This document shows positions 1 through 7,676 of a stretch of DNA of 10,251 nucleotides, piece after piece. Numbering within the stretch: position 1 is the stretch's first letter; each line of letters opens with the position of its first letter. Position numbers and translations under genes: made by a program. Source of the stretch: an uncultured Oceanospirillaceae bacterium (GTDB lineage Bacteria > Pseudomonadota > Gammaproteobacteria > Pseudomonadales > Oceanobacteraceae); NCBI GenBank assembly GCA_937974825.1, contig CALJVD010000042.1:1-10251 (forward strand), read 5' to 3'. The notes under the pieces were generated by a model. It searched no databases. It was not told where the DNA came from and worked only from the letters and a program-made list of their open reading frames with translations.

Positions 1-1349
1 ACTTTTGGCACATTGGTGGCGTAACCATTTTGTTCCTCTTCACTGGCATCGGCACAGCCACGCGCTGTTTTCTGCACTCCAAAACTGTCTAAGGTATTTG
101 CCACTGGACTGGAAAAGCCAATAGCAAGAAGGACCAGATCAGCGGGCCAAAACTTTTCGGTGCCAATGAGCTCGAGGTATTGTCCGTTGGCTTGTTTTTC
201 CACGCGCACGGTTTTCAGCCCTATCACTTTGCCGTTTTCACCGACAAACTCTTTGGTGGCGATTGAGAACTCACGCTCGCAGCCTTCTTCATGGCTGGAC
301 GAAGTACGCATTTTCAGAGGCCAGTAAGGCCAAGTGAGTGCTTTGTTTTCTTGCTCGGGCGGCATGGGGTTAACCTGAAACTGCACGATGGACTCTGCGC
401 CCTGACGATTGGCGGTACCGACACAGTCGGAACCGGTATCACCACCGCCAATGACAATCACACGTTTACCGTCGGCTCGGATTTGATCTTCTCCGGTAAC
501 ACCGGCATTGGCGCGGTTTTGCTGAGGCAAATATTCCATGGCAAAGTGCACGCCGTCTAAGTCTCGCCCTGGTACAGGTAAGTCACGCGATTGCTCTGCA
601 CCGCCCGCCAGTAGTACCGCATCAAAGTCAGCCAATACCGATTCGGCACTCAACTGATTAGTCGCCCAGTTGGTTACCTTGCTGTCATTAGGGAAGTCAC
701 CAATCAGTGTGTTAGTGCGCATTTCAACACCTTCAGCACGCATTTGTTCGACACGACGGGCAATAATGGATTTTTCTAACTTAAAATCTGGAATGCCGTA
801 TTGCAGCAGACCGCCGATTTCGTCATTTTTTTCAAACAAGGTGACGTTATGACCCACTCGTGCTAATTGCTGAGCCGCCGCCATACCAGCAGGGCCTGAG
901 CCGACAATGGCAATCTTTTTACCGGTTTTAACGGTAGCAGGTTGTGGTGGCAACCAGTTTTCGTCAAAGGCGCGATCAACGATGGCTTGCTCAATGGATT
1001 TAATGCCCACCGGATCGCTGTTAATGTTTAACGTACAAGCAGCCTCACAAGGCGCAGGGCACACACGTCCGGTAAACTCTGGAAAGTTATTGGTGCTGTG
1101 CAGCACTTGGCTGGCCTTAGCCCAGTCGTTACGGAATACCAGATCATTAAAATCAGGAATGATGTTATTGACCGGGCACCCTTGATGACAAAATGGAATC
1201 CCACAGTCCATACAGCGTGCGCCTTGTTGCTGCGCCTGGGCGGTGGTTAATTTATGCGTGAACTCTTGGTAGTGTGTTACCCGACTGTCTACCGCTTCGT
1301 AGGTTGGTTCAATACGCTCAAACTCTAAAAAGCCTGTTATTTTACCCAT
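1..1349 (-). CDS. gltD: Glutamate synthase (NADPH) small subunit, C-terminus cut by window edge
   Basis: Beta subunit of GOGAT. It oxidises NADPH through FAD and passes electrons via Fe-S clusters to GltB in the cytoplasm. I translated 449 codons from ATG at 1349 with no frameshift. The N-terminal Fe-S domain has cysteines at 46, 49, 54 and 58 (CMDCG-IPFC-HQGC) and a second group at 97, 101 and 105 (GRVCPAPCEAAC). The FAD-binding motif GSGPAG starts at residue 150. The NADPH-binding motif GGGDTG is at 301-306. The visible end (about residues 410-449) runs up to where the family normally has its last FAD-binding GD motif, so roughly 40 residues probably lie outside the window. The start is fixed by the MGKITGF opening and an AAGGAG site 6 nt upstream. 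It lies 13 bp after gltB, in one operon. The MGK-TGF opening and cysteine pattern differ from E. coli GltD. Confidence 0.97.
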   Translation of the reverse strand, partial: MGKITGFLEFERIEPTYEAVDSRVTHYQEFTHKLTTAQAQQQGARCMDCGIPFCHQGCPVNNIIPDFNDLVFRNDWAKASQVLHSTNNFPEFTGRVCPAPCEAACTLNINSDPVGIKSIEQAIVDRAFDENWLPPQPATVKTGKKIAIVGSGPAGMAAAQQLARVGHNVTLFEKNDEIGGLLQYGIPDFKLEKSIIARRVEQMRAEGVEMRTNTLIGDFPNDSKVTNWATNQLSAESVLADFDAVLLAGGAEQSRDLPVPGRDLDGVHFAMEYLPQQNRANAGVTGEDQIRADGKRVIVIGGGDTGSDCVGTANRQGAESIVQFQVNPMPPEQENKALTWPYWPLKMRTSSSHEEGCEREFSIATKEFVGENGKVIGLKTVRVEKQANGQYLELIGTEKFWPADLVLLAIGFSSPVANTLDSFGVQKTARGCADASEEEQNGYATNVPK

Positions 1350-1355
1350 GGTGTT

Positions 1356-1361
1356 CTCCTT
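1356..1361 (-). promoter_or_regulatory. Ribosome-binding site of gltD
   Basis: AAGGAG on the minus strand, 6 nt before the gltD ATG and directly after the gltB stop codon TAA (1363-1365). A strong site this close to the stop suggests translational coupling, which suits two subunits needed in equal amounts. Confidence 0.85.
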
Positions 1362-1362
1362 C

Positions 1363-4300
1363 TTAAGCGCTGGTAATCAGCTGGGTGGGTTCAATGCTCT
1401 GAGCTGCCAGTTGTTCTAGCGCTTGGCGGTATTCATTTGGAAACACTTTTATAAAGCGAGTGCGGCTGTTCTTCCAATCCGCCAAAATGGTGCGTGCACG
1501 CTCTGAGCCGGTAAAACGTACGTGATCTTCTAATAATCCTTGCAGCAAGGCTTCATCGGTGTAGTCGCCATGAGTCACTATGCCTGCAGCAAGTTGCTCT
1601 TGTGCGCTTAACACAGGGTCGAGCGTTACTTGCTCGGTATTACAGCGGCTAGCAAATTGCCCATCTTGATCGTAGACAAAGGCCACACCACCACTCATGC
1701 CTGCGGCAAAGTTACGTCCGGTTTCACCTAAAACCACCACTGTACCGCCGGTCATGTACTCACAACCGTGGTCACCGGTACCTTCGACCACGGTACAGGC
1801 GCCCGATAGACGTACTGCAAAACGTTCACCTGCAACACCGGCAAAGAAAGCCTCACCGGAGGTTGCACCATACAGCACGGTGTTACCCACAATGATGTTA
1901 TTAGCCACTGCGCCTTTAAAGTTGCTACTTGGGCGCACAATTAAGCGACCGCCCGACATGCCTTTACCGGTGTAGTCGTTGGCTTCGCCTACAAGGTTAA
2001 AGGTAATGCCTTTGGCTAAGAAGGCGGCGAAGCTTTGGCCGCCCGTTCCGGTGAAATCGACGTTCACAGTGTCATCGGCTAAGCCATCGGGGAAGCGTTT
2101 GATTAATGCGCCCGACAACATGGCACCGACCGAGCGGTGAATGTTTTTCGCTTGCATGTTAAAACTGACACGCTCGCCTTTCTCTAATGCAGGAGCGGCG
2201 TTAGCAATAAGCTGTTGATCTAAGGCTTGGTCTAACTCATGGTCTTGTTCGCTGGTATGCAAACGCGGTACTGAGGCAGGTGCCGTCGGCAAAGTAAAGA
2301 TGCGGCTAAAATCTAAGCCCTGAGCTTTCCAATGCTCAATGCCTTGGCGCGTATCCAATAAGTCGGCACGGCCAATCAGCTCATCCATCGTACGAATTCC
2401 AAGTTTCGCCATGATGCGACGGGCTTCTTCGGCCACGAAGAAGAAGTAATTCACTACGTCTTCTGGCTTGCCCGCAAAGCGCTTACGCAGCTCTGGGTCT
2501 TGTGTAGCAATACCGGTAGGACAGGTGTTTAAGTGGCATTTACGCATCATAATGCAGCCAGAAGCCACCAGCGGTGCAGTCGCAAAACCAAACTCATCGG
2601 CGCCTAACAGTGCTGCTATAACCACATCACGTCCGGTTTTAATTTGACCGTCGGCTTGCAAACGTACGCGTCCACGCAAGCGGTTCAACACTAAGGTTTG
2701 CTGAGTTTCAGCAAGACCTAGCTCCCAAGGTGTACCGGCATGCTTAAGGGAGTTTAGTGGCGCTGCACCGGTGCCGCCGTCATGACCGGCAATCACAATA
2801 TGATCGGCTTTGGCCTTGGCCACACCGGCTGCAATGGTACCGACGCCCACTTCGGATACCAGTTTTACAGAGATATCGGCGCTGGCGTTCACATTTTTTA
2901 AATCATGAATCAGCTGGGCTAAATCTTCGATCGAGTAAATATCATGGTGCGGTGGTGGTGAAATCAAGCCCACACCCGGCACACTATGGCGTAGTCGACC
3001 AATGTAGGGCGTCACTTTGCCACCGGGTAGTTGGCCGCCTTCACCGGGTTTTGCACCTTGCGCCATTTTAATTTGGATTTGGTCTGCCGATACGAGATAT
3101 TCGGTCGTTACACCAAAACGCCCTGAGGCTACTTGCTTGATGCGTGAGCGCAAACTATCGCCTTCTTTTAACGCATAGTCGGCTTCGATAAAGTCGCTGC
3201 CAATCACATCGCTTAATTTAGTGCCGGCTTTGGTTTTCTCGCCTTGCAGTTCATTACGATAACGAGCCTGATCCTCACCACCTTCACCGGTGTTACTTTT
3301 ACCGCCAATGCGGTTCATGGCAATAGCCAAATTAACGTGTGCTTCGGTTGAAATTGAGCCTAAGGACATAGCACCTGTAACAAAGCGTTTTACTATGTCT
3401 TGTGCAGGTTCTACTTCACTTAAATCAATACCACCGTTAGGGGCTGTTTTAAATTCAAACAAGCCACGCAACGTCATATGACGTTTGGTTTGATTGTTGA
3501 TAATAGCAGCGTACTCTTCAAAGGTTTCGTATTTACCTGAGCGTGAGCTGTGTTGTAGCTTGGCAATGGCATCGGGTGTCCACATATGCTCTTCGCCGCG
3601 TACTCTCCAAGCGTATTCACCACCTACGTCTAAGTCATCTTCTAGGATTTTCTCACCGCTAAACACTCGTTGGTGATTACGCAGCTCTTCTTCCGCTAAA
3701 TCAAAGATATTCAAGCCACCAACCAATGATGCCGTGCCGTTGAAGTATTTATTAACTAATTCTTCACCTAAGCCGACGGCTTCAAAAATCTGTGCGCCGC
3801 AATAAGACATATAAGTACTAATGCCCATTTTCGACATGATTTTTGATAAGCCTTTGCCAATGGCTTTAATAAAGTGCGCTTGTGCGTCTTCGACACTTAA
3901 ACCTAAGCTAGGTGCCAGTTCAGCCAAGGTTTCTAGCGCAAGGTAAGGGTAAATGGCTTCAGCACCATAACCTGACAGTGTTGCAAAGTGATGCACCTCA
4001 CGCGCACTACCGGTTTCGACGACTAAGCCCACTGAGGTACGTAAACCTTTACGAACTAAGTGCTGGTGAATGGCCGATAAAGCCAACAAGGTTGGGATGG
4101 CGATAGAGTCTGCGTCTACTCGACGGTCGCTAAGGACTAAAATGTTGCAACCCGACTGGATGCTCTCTACTGCTTCTGAACATAACACCGCTATACGCGC
4201 TTCTAAGCCTTCTTTTCCCCAAGCAACAGGGTAGGTAATGTCTATTTCGCCGGTACGTAACTTGCCTTGCACACCGCCGCCTAAACTACGTAGACGCGCC

Positions 4301-6084
4301 ATTTGTTTGGCATTCAAAATCGGTTGTGACAGCTCTAATCGAATGGGTGGGTTAACCGCATTGATATCCAGCAGGTTCGGGCGTGGGCCTAAGAAAGACA
4401 CCAATGACATCACCACTTCTTCACGAATTGGATCAATAGGCGGGTTAGTTACCTGTGCAAACAACTGACGAAAATAACTGTATAAAGACTTATGCTTGTT
4501 GGACAACACCGCTAAAGGCGCATCATTACCCATAGAGCTGATGGCTTCTTGGCCATCAAGTGCCATGGGTAGCAACTGAAATTTAATATCTTCTTGGCTG
4601 TACCCAAAAGCCTGTTGGCGTTTTAATAAGGTCTCTGTAAAGCCTTCTGTCTGGCTAGCACCAGCAGCGGTTTCTTTTAGGCTATCTAAGCCAACACGAA
4701 TATTTTCAATCCACTGACGATAAGGTTTGGCCGCAGCAAACTGCTGTTTCAGCTCTTCGTCTTCAATCATACGACCTAGCTCTAAGTCGATAACGAACAT
4801 TTTACCCGGCTGTAAGCGCCATTTGCGTACAATACGGCTGTCGTCTATGGGCAGTACACCCGCTTCTGAAGCCAGCACAACCACATCGTCATCGGTAATC
4901 ACAAAACGGGCAGGGCGCAGGCCATTACGGTCTAGGGTGGCACCTATTTGACGACCATCGGTAAAGACCATTGCCGCAGGACCATCCCATGGCTCAAGCA
5001 TGGCAGCATGGTACTCATAAAACGCGCGACGACGTGCGTCCATGGTGCGATGATTTTCCCAGGCTTCTGGAATCATCATCATGGCCGCCTGTGCTAACGG
5101 GTAGCCAGCCATTACGAGCAGCTCTAAGGTGTTATCAAAGGTGGCGGTATCAGACTGTCCATCTAAGCTGATGGGATACAGTTTTTTCAGGTCTTCACCC
5201 AACACAGGGGATTGCATCATGCCTTCACGGGCACGCATCCAGTTAAAGTTGCCTTTAACCGTGTTAATTTCACCGTTATGCGCCACCATTCTGTACGGGT
5301 GAGCCAGCGGCCAAGAAGGAAAGGTATTGGTTGAGAAGCGTTGGTGCACTAAAGCAATCGCCGATACTAAGCGCTCATCTTGTAAGTCGAGGTAGTACTC
5401 CCCAACCTGATCCGCTAAGAGTAGGCCTTTATAAATAATGGTACGACAAGACATGCTCGGCACGTAATATTCATGCCCATGGGTTAACTGCAAACGATTG
5501 ATGTTTGCCGAGGCTATTTTACGAATCACATACAGTTTTCGTTCAAGCGCATCGGGGACAAGGATATCGCTACCACGTCCAATAAAAATCTGACGCATCA
5601 CTGGTTCACTGTCGCGAACGCTGTCTGACATGGGCATGTCGCGATTAACCGGAACGTCTCTCCAACCAAGCACTACTTGTTTTTCAGCGTTAACCGCACG
5701 TTCTAATTCGTGCTCACAGGCTTGTCGTGACGCTGGTTCTTTCGGCAGAAACACCATGCCCACGCCATAATCACCTAGTGGAGGTAGGGTAACCCCTTGT
5801 TTTTCCATTTCGGCGCGATAGAACGCATCAGGAATCTGTATTAACAAGCCGGCACCGTCGCCCATTAATGGGTCGGCACCCACCGCGCCACGGTGATCAA
5901 TGTTTTTTAAGATCTCTAACCCTTGTTGTACGATTTTATGTGTTTTTTGGCCTTTTATATGAACAACAAAGCCGACGCCACAAGCGTCATGTTCTGCGTT
6001 GGCGTACATGCCAGATTGATGCGCCGCTTGAATCTCTTCAAGACTGGCCTTTGATTCGGTATTAGCTGACTGAAAATTCGTCAT
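1363..6084 (-). CDS. gltB: Glutamate synthase (NADPH) large subunit
   Basis: Alpha subunit of GOGAT. It hydrolyses glutamine and transfers the ammonia through a tunnel to 2-oxoglutarate, making two glutamates with electrons from GltD. The protein is 1573 residues, slightly longer than the roughly 1500 of E. coli and Azospirillum. Residues 1-34 look like the propeptide: the block EHDACGVGF places the catalytic nucleophile at Cys35, which becomes the N-terminus after cleavage. The order of domains is class II amidotransferase (about 35-450), central domain (about 480-780), and FMN-binding synthase domain (about 830-1220, with GGKSNTGEGGED near 930). The 3Fe-4S cysteines are at 1177, 1183 and 1188 (C-x5-C-x4-C), followed by the C-terminal glycine-rich beta-helix (about 1370-1465). 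The ATG at 6084 is supported by GTGGAG 7 nt upstream. All key residues are present. The sigma-54 promoter and NtrC sites upstream imply nitrogen control. Confidence 0.98.
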   Translation of the reverse strand: MTNFQSANTESKASLEEIQAAHQSGMYANAEHDACGVGFVVHIKGQKTHKIVQQGLEILKNIDHRGAVGADPLMGDGAGLLIQIPDAFYRAEMEKQGVTLPPLGDYGVGMVFLPKEPASRQACEHELERAVNAEKQVVLGWRDVPVNRDMPMSDSVRDSEPVMRQIFIGRGSDILVPDALERKLYVIRKIASANINRLQLTHGHEYYVPSMSCRTIIYKGLLLADQVGEYYLDLQDERLVSAIALVHQRFSTNTFPSWPLAHPYRMVAHNGEINTVKGNFNWMRAREGMMQSPVLGEDLKKLYPISLDGQSDTATFDNTLELLVMAGYPLAQAAMMMIPEAWENHRTMDARRRAFYEYHAAMLEPWDGPAAMVFTDGRQIGATLDRNGLRPARFVITDDDVVVLASEAGVLPIDDSRIVRKWRLQPGKMFVIDLELGRMIEDEELKQQFAAAKPYRQWIENIRVGLDSLKETAAGASQTEGFTETLLKRQQAFGYSQEDIKFQLLPMALDGQEAISSMGNDAPLAVLSNKHKSLYSYFRQLFAQVTNPPIDPIREEVVMSLVSFLGPRPNLLDINAVNPPIRLELSQPILNAKQMARLRSLGGGVQGKLRTGEIDITYPVAWGKEGLEARIAVLCSEAVESIQSGCNILVLSDRRVDADSIAIPTLLALSAIHQHLVRKGLRTSVGLVVETGSAREVHHFATLSGYGAEAIYPYLALETLAELAPSLGLSVEDAQAHFIKAIGKGLSKIMSKMGISTYMSYCGAQIFEAVGLGEELVNKYFNGTASLVGGLNIFDLAEEELRNHQRVFSGEKILEDDLDVGGEYAWRVRGEEHMWTPDAIAKLQHSSRSGKYETFEEYAAIINNQTKRHMTLRGLFEFKTAPNGGIDLSEVEPAQDIVKRFVTGAMSLGSISTEAHVNLAIAMNRIGGKSNTGEGGEDQARYRNELQGEKTKAGTKLSDVIGSDFIEADYALKEGDSLRSRIKQVASGRFGVTTEYLVSADQIQIKMAQGAKPGEGGQLPGGKVTPYIGRLRHSVPGVGLISPPPHHDIYSIEDLAQLIHDLKNVNASADISVKLVSEVGVGTIAAGVAKAKADHIVIAGHDGGTGAAPLNSLKHAGTPWELGLAETQQTLVLNRLRGRVRLQADGQIKTGRDVVIAALLGADEFGFATAPLVASGCIMMRKCHLNTCPTGIATQDPELRKRFAGKPEDVVNYFFFVAEEARRIMAKLGIRTMDELIGRADLLDTRQGIEHWKAQGLDFSRIFTLPTAPASVPRLHTSEQDHELDQALDQQLIANAAPALEKGERVSFNMQAKNIHRSVGAMLSGALIKRFPDGLADDTVNVDFTGTGGQSFAAFLAKGITFNLVGEANDYTGKGMSGGRLIVRPSSNFKGAVANNIIVGNTVLYGATSGEAFFAGVAGERFAVRLSGACTVVEGTGDHGCEYMTGGTVVVLGETGRNFAAGMSGGVAFVYDQDGQFASRCNTEQVTLDPVLSAQEQLAAGIVTHGDYTDEALLQGLLEDHVRFTGSERARTILADWKNSRTRFIKVFPNEYRQALEQLAAQSIEPTQLITSA

Positions 6085-6091
6085 ACCAGCG

Positions 6092-6097
6092 CTCCAC
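6092..6097 (-). promoter_or_regulatory. Ribosome-binding site of gltB
   Basis: GTGGAG on the minus strand with a 7-nt spacer to the ATG at 6084. It supports the first methionine over the internal Met26, which would leave a propeptide of only 9 residues. Confidence 0.7.
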
Positions 6098-6124
6098 TTC
6101 TAATAATTAATTGCCTAAAGCTCT

Positions 6125-6140
6125 TGCAAGCGCTGTGCCA
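6125..6140 (-). promoter_or_regulatory. Sigma-54 (RpoN) -24/-12 promoter of gltBD
   Basis: The minus strand reads TGGCAC, five bases, TTGCA, matching the sigma-54 consensus at every conserved base. The GG (6139-6138) and GC (6127-6126) are separated by exactly 10 bp. The predicted transcription start is near 6114, giving a leader of about 30 nt before gltB. The position between ntrC and gltB, with NtrC-type dyads upstream, supports function. The start point is inferred from spacing alone. Confidence 0.9.
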
Positions 6141-6162
6141 GATTATTAAAAGTGAGTATTCA

Positions 6163-6179
6163 TGCGCCTTCAGGGTGCA
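6163..6179 (-). promoter_or_regulatory. NtrC-type dyad, promoter-proximal (site C)
   Basis: The minus strand reads TGCACC-CTGAA-GGCGCA, matching 11 of 12 positions of the NtrC consensus TGCACC-N5-GGTGCA. The dyad extends one base further on each side. It is centred near 6171, about -57 from the predicted gltBD start. That is close for a classic looping enhancer, so it may be an auxiliary or limiting site, like the weak proximal NtrC sites at E. coli glnA. Confidence 0.65.
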
Positions 6180-6181
6180 TT

Positions 6182-6208
6182 TGAGTGCGATTATAAAACA
6201 CCCACTCA
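6182..6208. repeat. Short inverted repeat TGAGTG / CACTCA
   Basis: Six-base arms at 6182-6187 and 6203-6208 are separated by 15 bp that include the TATAAT element. The stem is short with a large loop and no T-run, so it is not a terminator. It could be an operator for an unidentified regulator, or chance. Confidence 0.3.
6190..6195 (-). promoter_or_regulatory. Possible sigma-70 -10 element between NtrC sites
   Basis: A perfect TATAAT on the minus strand lies between sites B and C. No good -35 hexamer is seen 16-18 bp upstream (CATTAA, GCATTA or TGCATT are the options), and it is not a proper extended -10. If used, it would start near 6183, and NtrC on site C could block it. It may be a chance match in AT-rich DNA. 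Confidence 0.25.
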
Positions 6209-6215
6209 TTATTAA

Positions 6216-6232
6216 TGCACCATAAAGGTGCT
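6216..6232 (-). promoter_or_regulatory. NtrC-binding site, near-perfect dyad (site B)
   Basis: The minus strand has GCACC-TTTAT-GGTGC, a perfect 5+5+5 palindrome (6217-6231) with the same half-sites and spacing as the strong NtrC sites of E. coli glnA. With the outer bases it matches 11 of 12 positions of TGCACC-N5-GGTGCA. It is centred at 6224, about -110 from the predicted gltBD start, a normal enhancer distance. Confidence 0.85.
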
Positions 6233-6244
6233 TAGTGTTTTACC

Positions 6245-6269
6245 TTAGTGCGCCTTGAGCGTGCACTAA
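6245..6269. repeat. Extended palindrome over the ntrC stop codon
   Basis: Seven-base arms TTAGTGC (6245-6251) and GCACTAA (6263-6269) enclose site A, and one arm covers the ntrC TAG stop. On transcripts leaving ntrC it could form a 7-bp hairpin, but no U-run follows (the next bases are GGTAAAACAC), so I do not call it a terminator. It is more likely the extended symmetry of the NtrC site. Confidence 0.4.
6249..6265 (-). promoter_or_regulatory. NtrC-type dyad abutting the ntrC stop (site A)
   Basis: The minus strand reads TGCACG-CTCAA-GGCGCA, matching 10 of 12 consensus positions. It is centred at 6257, about -143 from the predicted gltBD start and 33 bp (about three helical turns) from site B, so NtrC dimers would lie on the same face of the DNA. 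It ends immediately beside the ntrC stop codon. Confidence 0.65.
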
Positions 6270-7666
6270 CTGTCTTGCAGCCCAAGCTCTTTCAGTTTTC
6301 GCGTTAAGGTATTACGGCCCCAACCCAATAAAGCGGCAGCATCGCCACGTCGACCGGCAGCATGCTCTAAAGCGGCCTCTAATAAAATTCGCTCATATTC
6401 TGGTGTCACGTCACTTAACAAGTTAGTGGCACCTTGCTGTAAGGCGTTGTCGGCCCATAAACGTAACGCCTGCTGCCAATTGTTGGCTTCTTTATCTTGC
6501 GCCACTTGGCTGTGCAACATATCGGCCGGTAAATCGCTCAGTAATATTTCACGACTGGACGACATAACGGTAAGCCAACGACATACATTTTCTAACTGAC
6601 GCACGTTACCCGGCCAATCTTGCTTCACCAAAAAGGCGGTAGCTTCTGGGCTAAGTTCTCGCGTTTCAATATTCATTTCACGCGCTGCCTGCTGTAAAAA
6701 ATGCGCTGCAAGCTTAGGGATATCTTCCCGGCGTTCGCTGAGTCTGGGGATATTCAACCGCACCACATTAAGGCGGTGAAATAAGTCTTCCCTAAACTCG
6801 CCACTTTGCACTTGCGCCTCTAGGTCTCTGTGCGTCGCCGCAATGATACGAACATCAACATGAGTCGGCGTGTGCCCACCGACTCTAAAAAACATGCCGT
6901 CGGATAGTACGCGTAATAATCGGGTTTGTGCTTCTAGGGGCATATCGCCAATTTCATCTAGAAACAAAGTACCGCCATCGGCTTGTTCAAAACGGCCAGC
7001 ACGTTGACTGGCAGCTCCGGTAAAGGCGCCTTTCTCGTGGCCGAACAGTTCCGATTCAATCAAATCTTTAGGAATAGCGCCCATGTTCAAGGCAATAAAT
7101 GACTTATCAGCCCGTGGGCTATGTCTATGCAGCGCTGCCGCTACTCGTTCTTTACCGGTACCAGACTCCCCTTGAATAAGCACCGTCATATTGGATTGCG
7201 ATAGCCTACCAATAATACGAAACACCTCTTGCATGGCAGGCGCTTCACCCGTAATAAACCCTTCGTCTATTACGCTTTCAGTCAGGGCTGGTTTTTCTTG
7301 GCTACGGGCATAGGCACGCTGTACTAGCTCTACCACCTCGTCTAAATCGAAGGGTTTAGGCATATACTCAAATGCACCGCCTTGGTACGATTTGACTGCA
7401 CTGTCTAAGTCAGCATGAGCGGTCATCACAATCACGGGCAATTCAGGGTAGTGTGCTTGTATTTCACTCAGCAATTGCAAGCCATCCATGCCAGGCATGC
7501 GGATATCGGTCATCAAGATAGTGGGTGTCTTTTCTCGCAGCGCGGCCAATACCGTTTCCCCATTAACGAACACGCGGGTACTAAAACCCGCTTGCTGCAA
7601 TGTGCGCTCAAGAACCCAACGAATGGACTTATCGTCATCAACTATCCAGATCAGTCTGCCGCTCAT
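6266..7666 (-). CDS. ntrC: Nitrogen regulation response regulator NtrC (NR-I)
   Basis: Sigma-54-dependent activator of nitrogen-limitation genes, also called glnG. The 466 residues fit the family length. The receiver domain (about 1-120) has the acidic pocket VDDD at 9-12, phosphoacceptor Asp54, Thr82 and Lys104. The AAA+ domain (about 140-370) has Walker A GESGTGKE at 166-173, the sigma-54 contact loop GAFTGA at 213-218 and Walker B GGTLFLDE at 231-238. The C-terminal Fis-type helix-turn-helix is at about 436-463, with recognition segment GRNTLTRKLKEL. ATG at 7666 is preceded by AGGAGA. It lies 8 bp after ntrB and is cotranscribed with it. The matching dyads immediately downstream imply that its product controls gltBD. 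No key residue is missing. Confidence 0.98.
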   Translation of the reverse strand: MSGRLIWIVDDDKSIRWVLERTLQQAGFSTRVFVNGETVLAALREKTPTILMTDIRMPGMDGLQLLSEIQAHYPELPVIVMTAHADLDSAVKSYQGGAFEYMPKPFDLDEVVELVQRAYARSQEKPALTESVIDEGFITGEAPAMQEVFRIIGRLSQSNMTVLIQGESGTGKERVAAALHRHSPRADKSFIALNMGAIPKDLIESELFGHEKGAFTGAASQRAGRFEQADGGTLFLDEIGDMPLEAQTRLLRVLSDGMFFRVGGHTPTHVDVRIIAATHRDLEAQVQSGEFREDLFHRLNVVRLNIPRLSERREDIPKLAAHFLQQAAREMNIETRELSPEATAFLVKQDWPGNVRQLENVCRWLTVMSSSREILLSDLPADMLHSQVAQDKEANNWQQALRLWADNALQQGATNLLSDVTPEYERILLEAALEHAAGRRGDAAALLGWGRNTLTRKLKELGLQDS

Positions 7667-7670
7667 GTTT

Positions 7671-7676
7671 TCTCCT
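7671..7676 (-). promoter_or_regulatory. Ribosome-binding site of ntrC overlapping the ntrB stop
   Basis: AGGAGA on the minus strand, 4 nt before the ntrC ATG. The ntrB stop codon TAG (7675-7677) supplies the first bases of the site. Such overlap points to translational coupling of kinase and regulator. Confidence 0.85.

Noticed and set aside
291..1185. Three plus-strand open frames (291-560, 670-852, 907-1185)
   Set aside because: They lie opposite gltD, which runs through the whole region in frame with its FAD, NADPH and Fe-S motifs. Their products show no recognisable domain.
1697..6065. Many plus-strand open frames of 60-104 codons and one minus-strand frame (1752-1940) inside gltB
   Set aside because: All are shadows of the intact 1573-residue GltB. 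They show no family motifs and have low-complexity or Arg/Ser/Pro-rich shadow compositions.
6140..6163. IHF site between the NtrC sites and the sigma-54 promoter
   Set aside because: The stretch is AT-rich but I see no good match to WATCAANNNNTTR on either strand. E. coli glnA also works without one.
6217..6269. Intrinsic terminator after ntrC
   Set aside because: The hairpins at 6217-6231 and 6245-6269 have no following U-run on the minus strand and fit NtrC dyads better.
6425..6440. TGGCAC followed closely by TTGC on the plus strand inside ntrC
   Set aside because: The two elements are only one base apart instead of five, so it cannot be a sigma-54 promoter.
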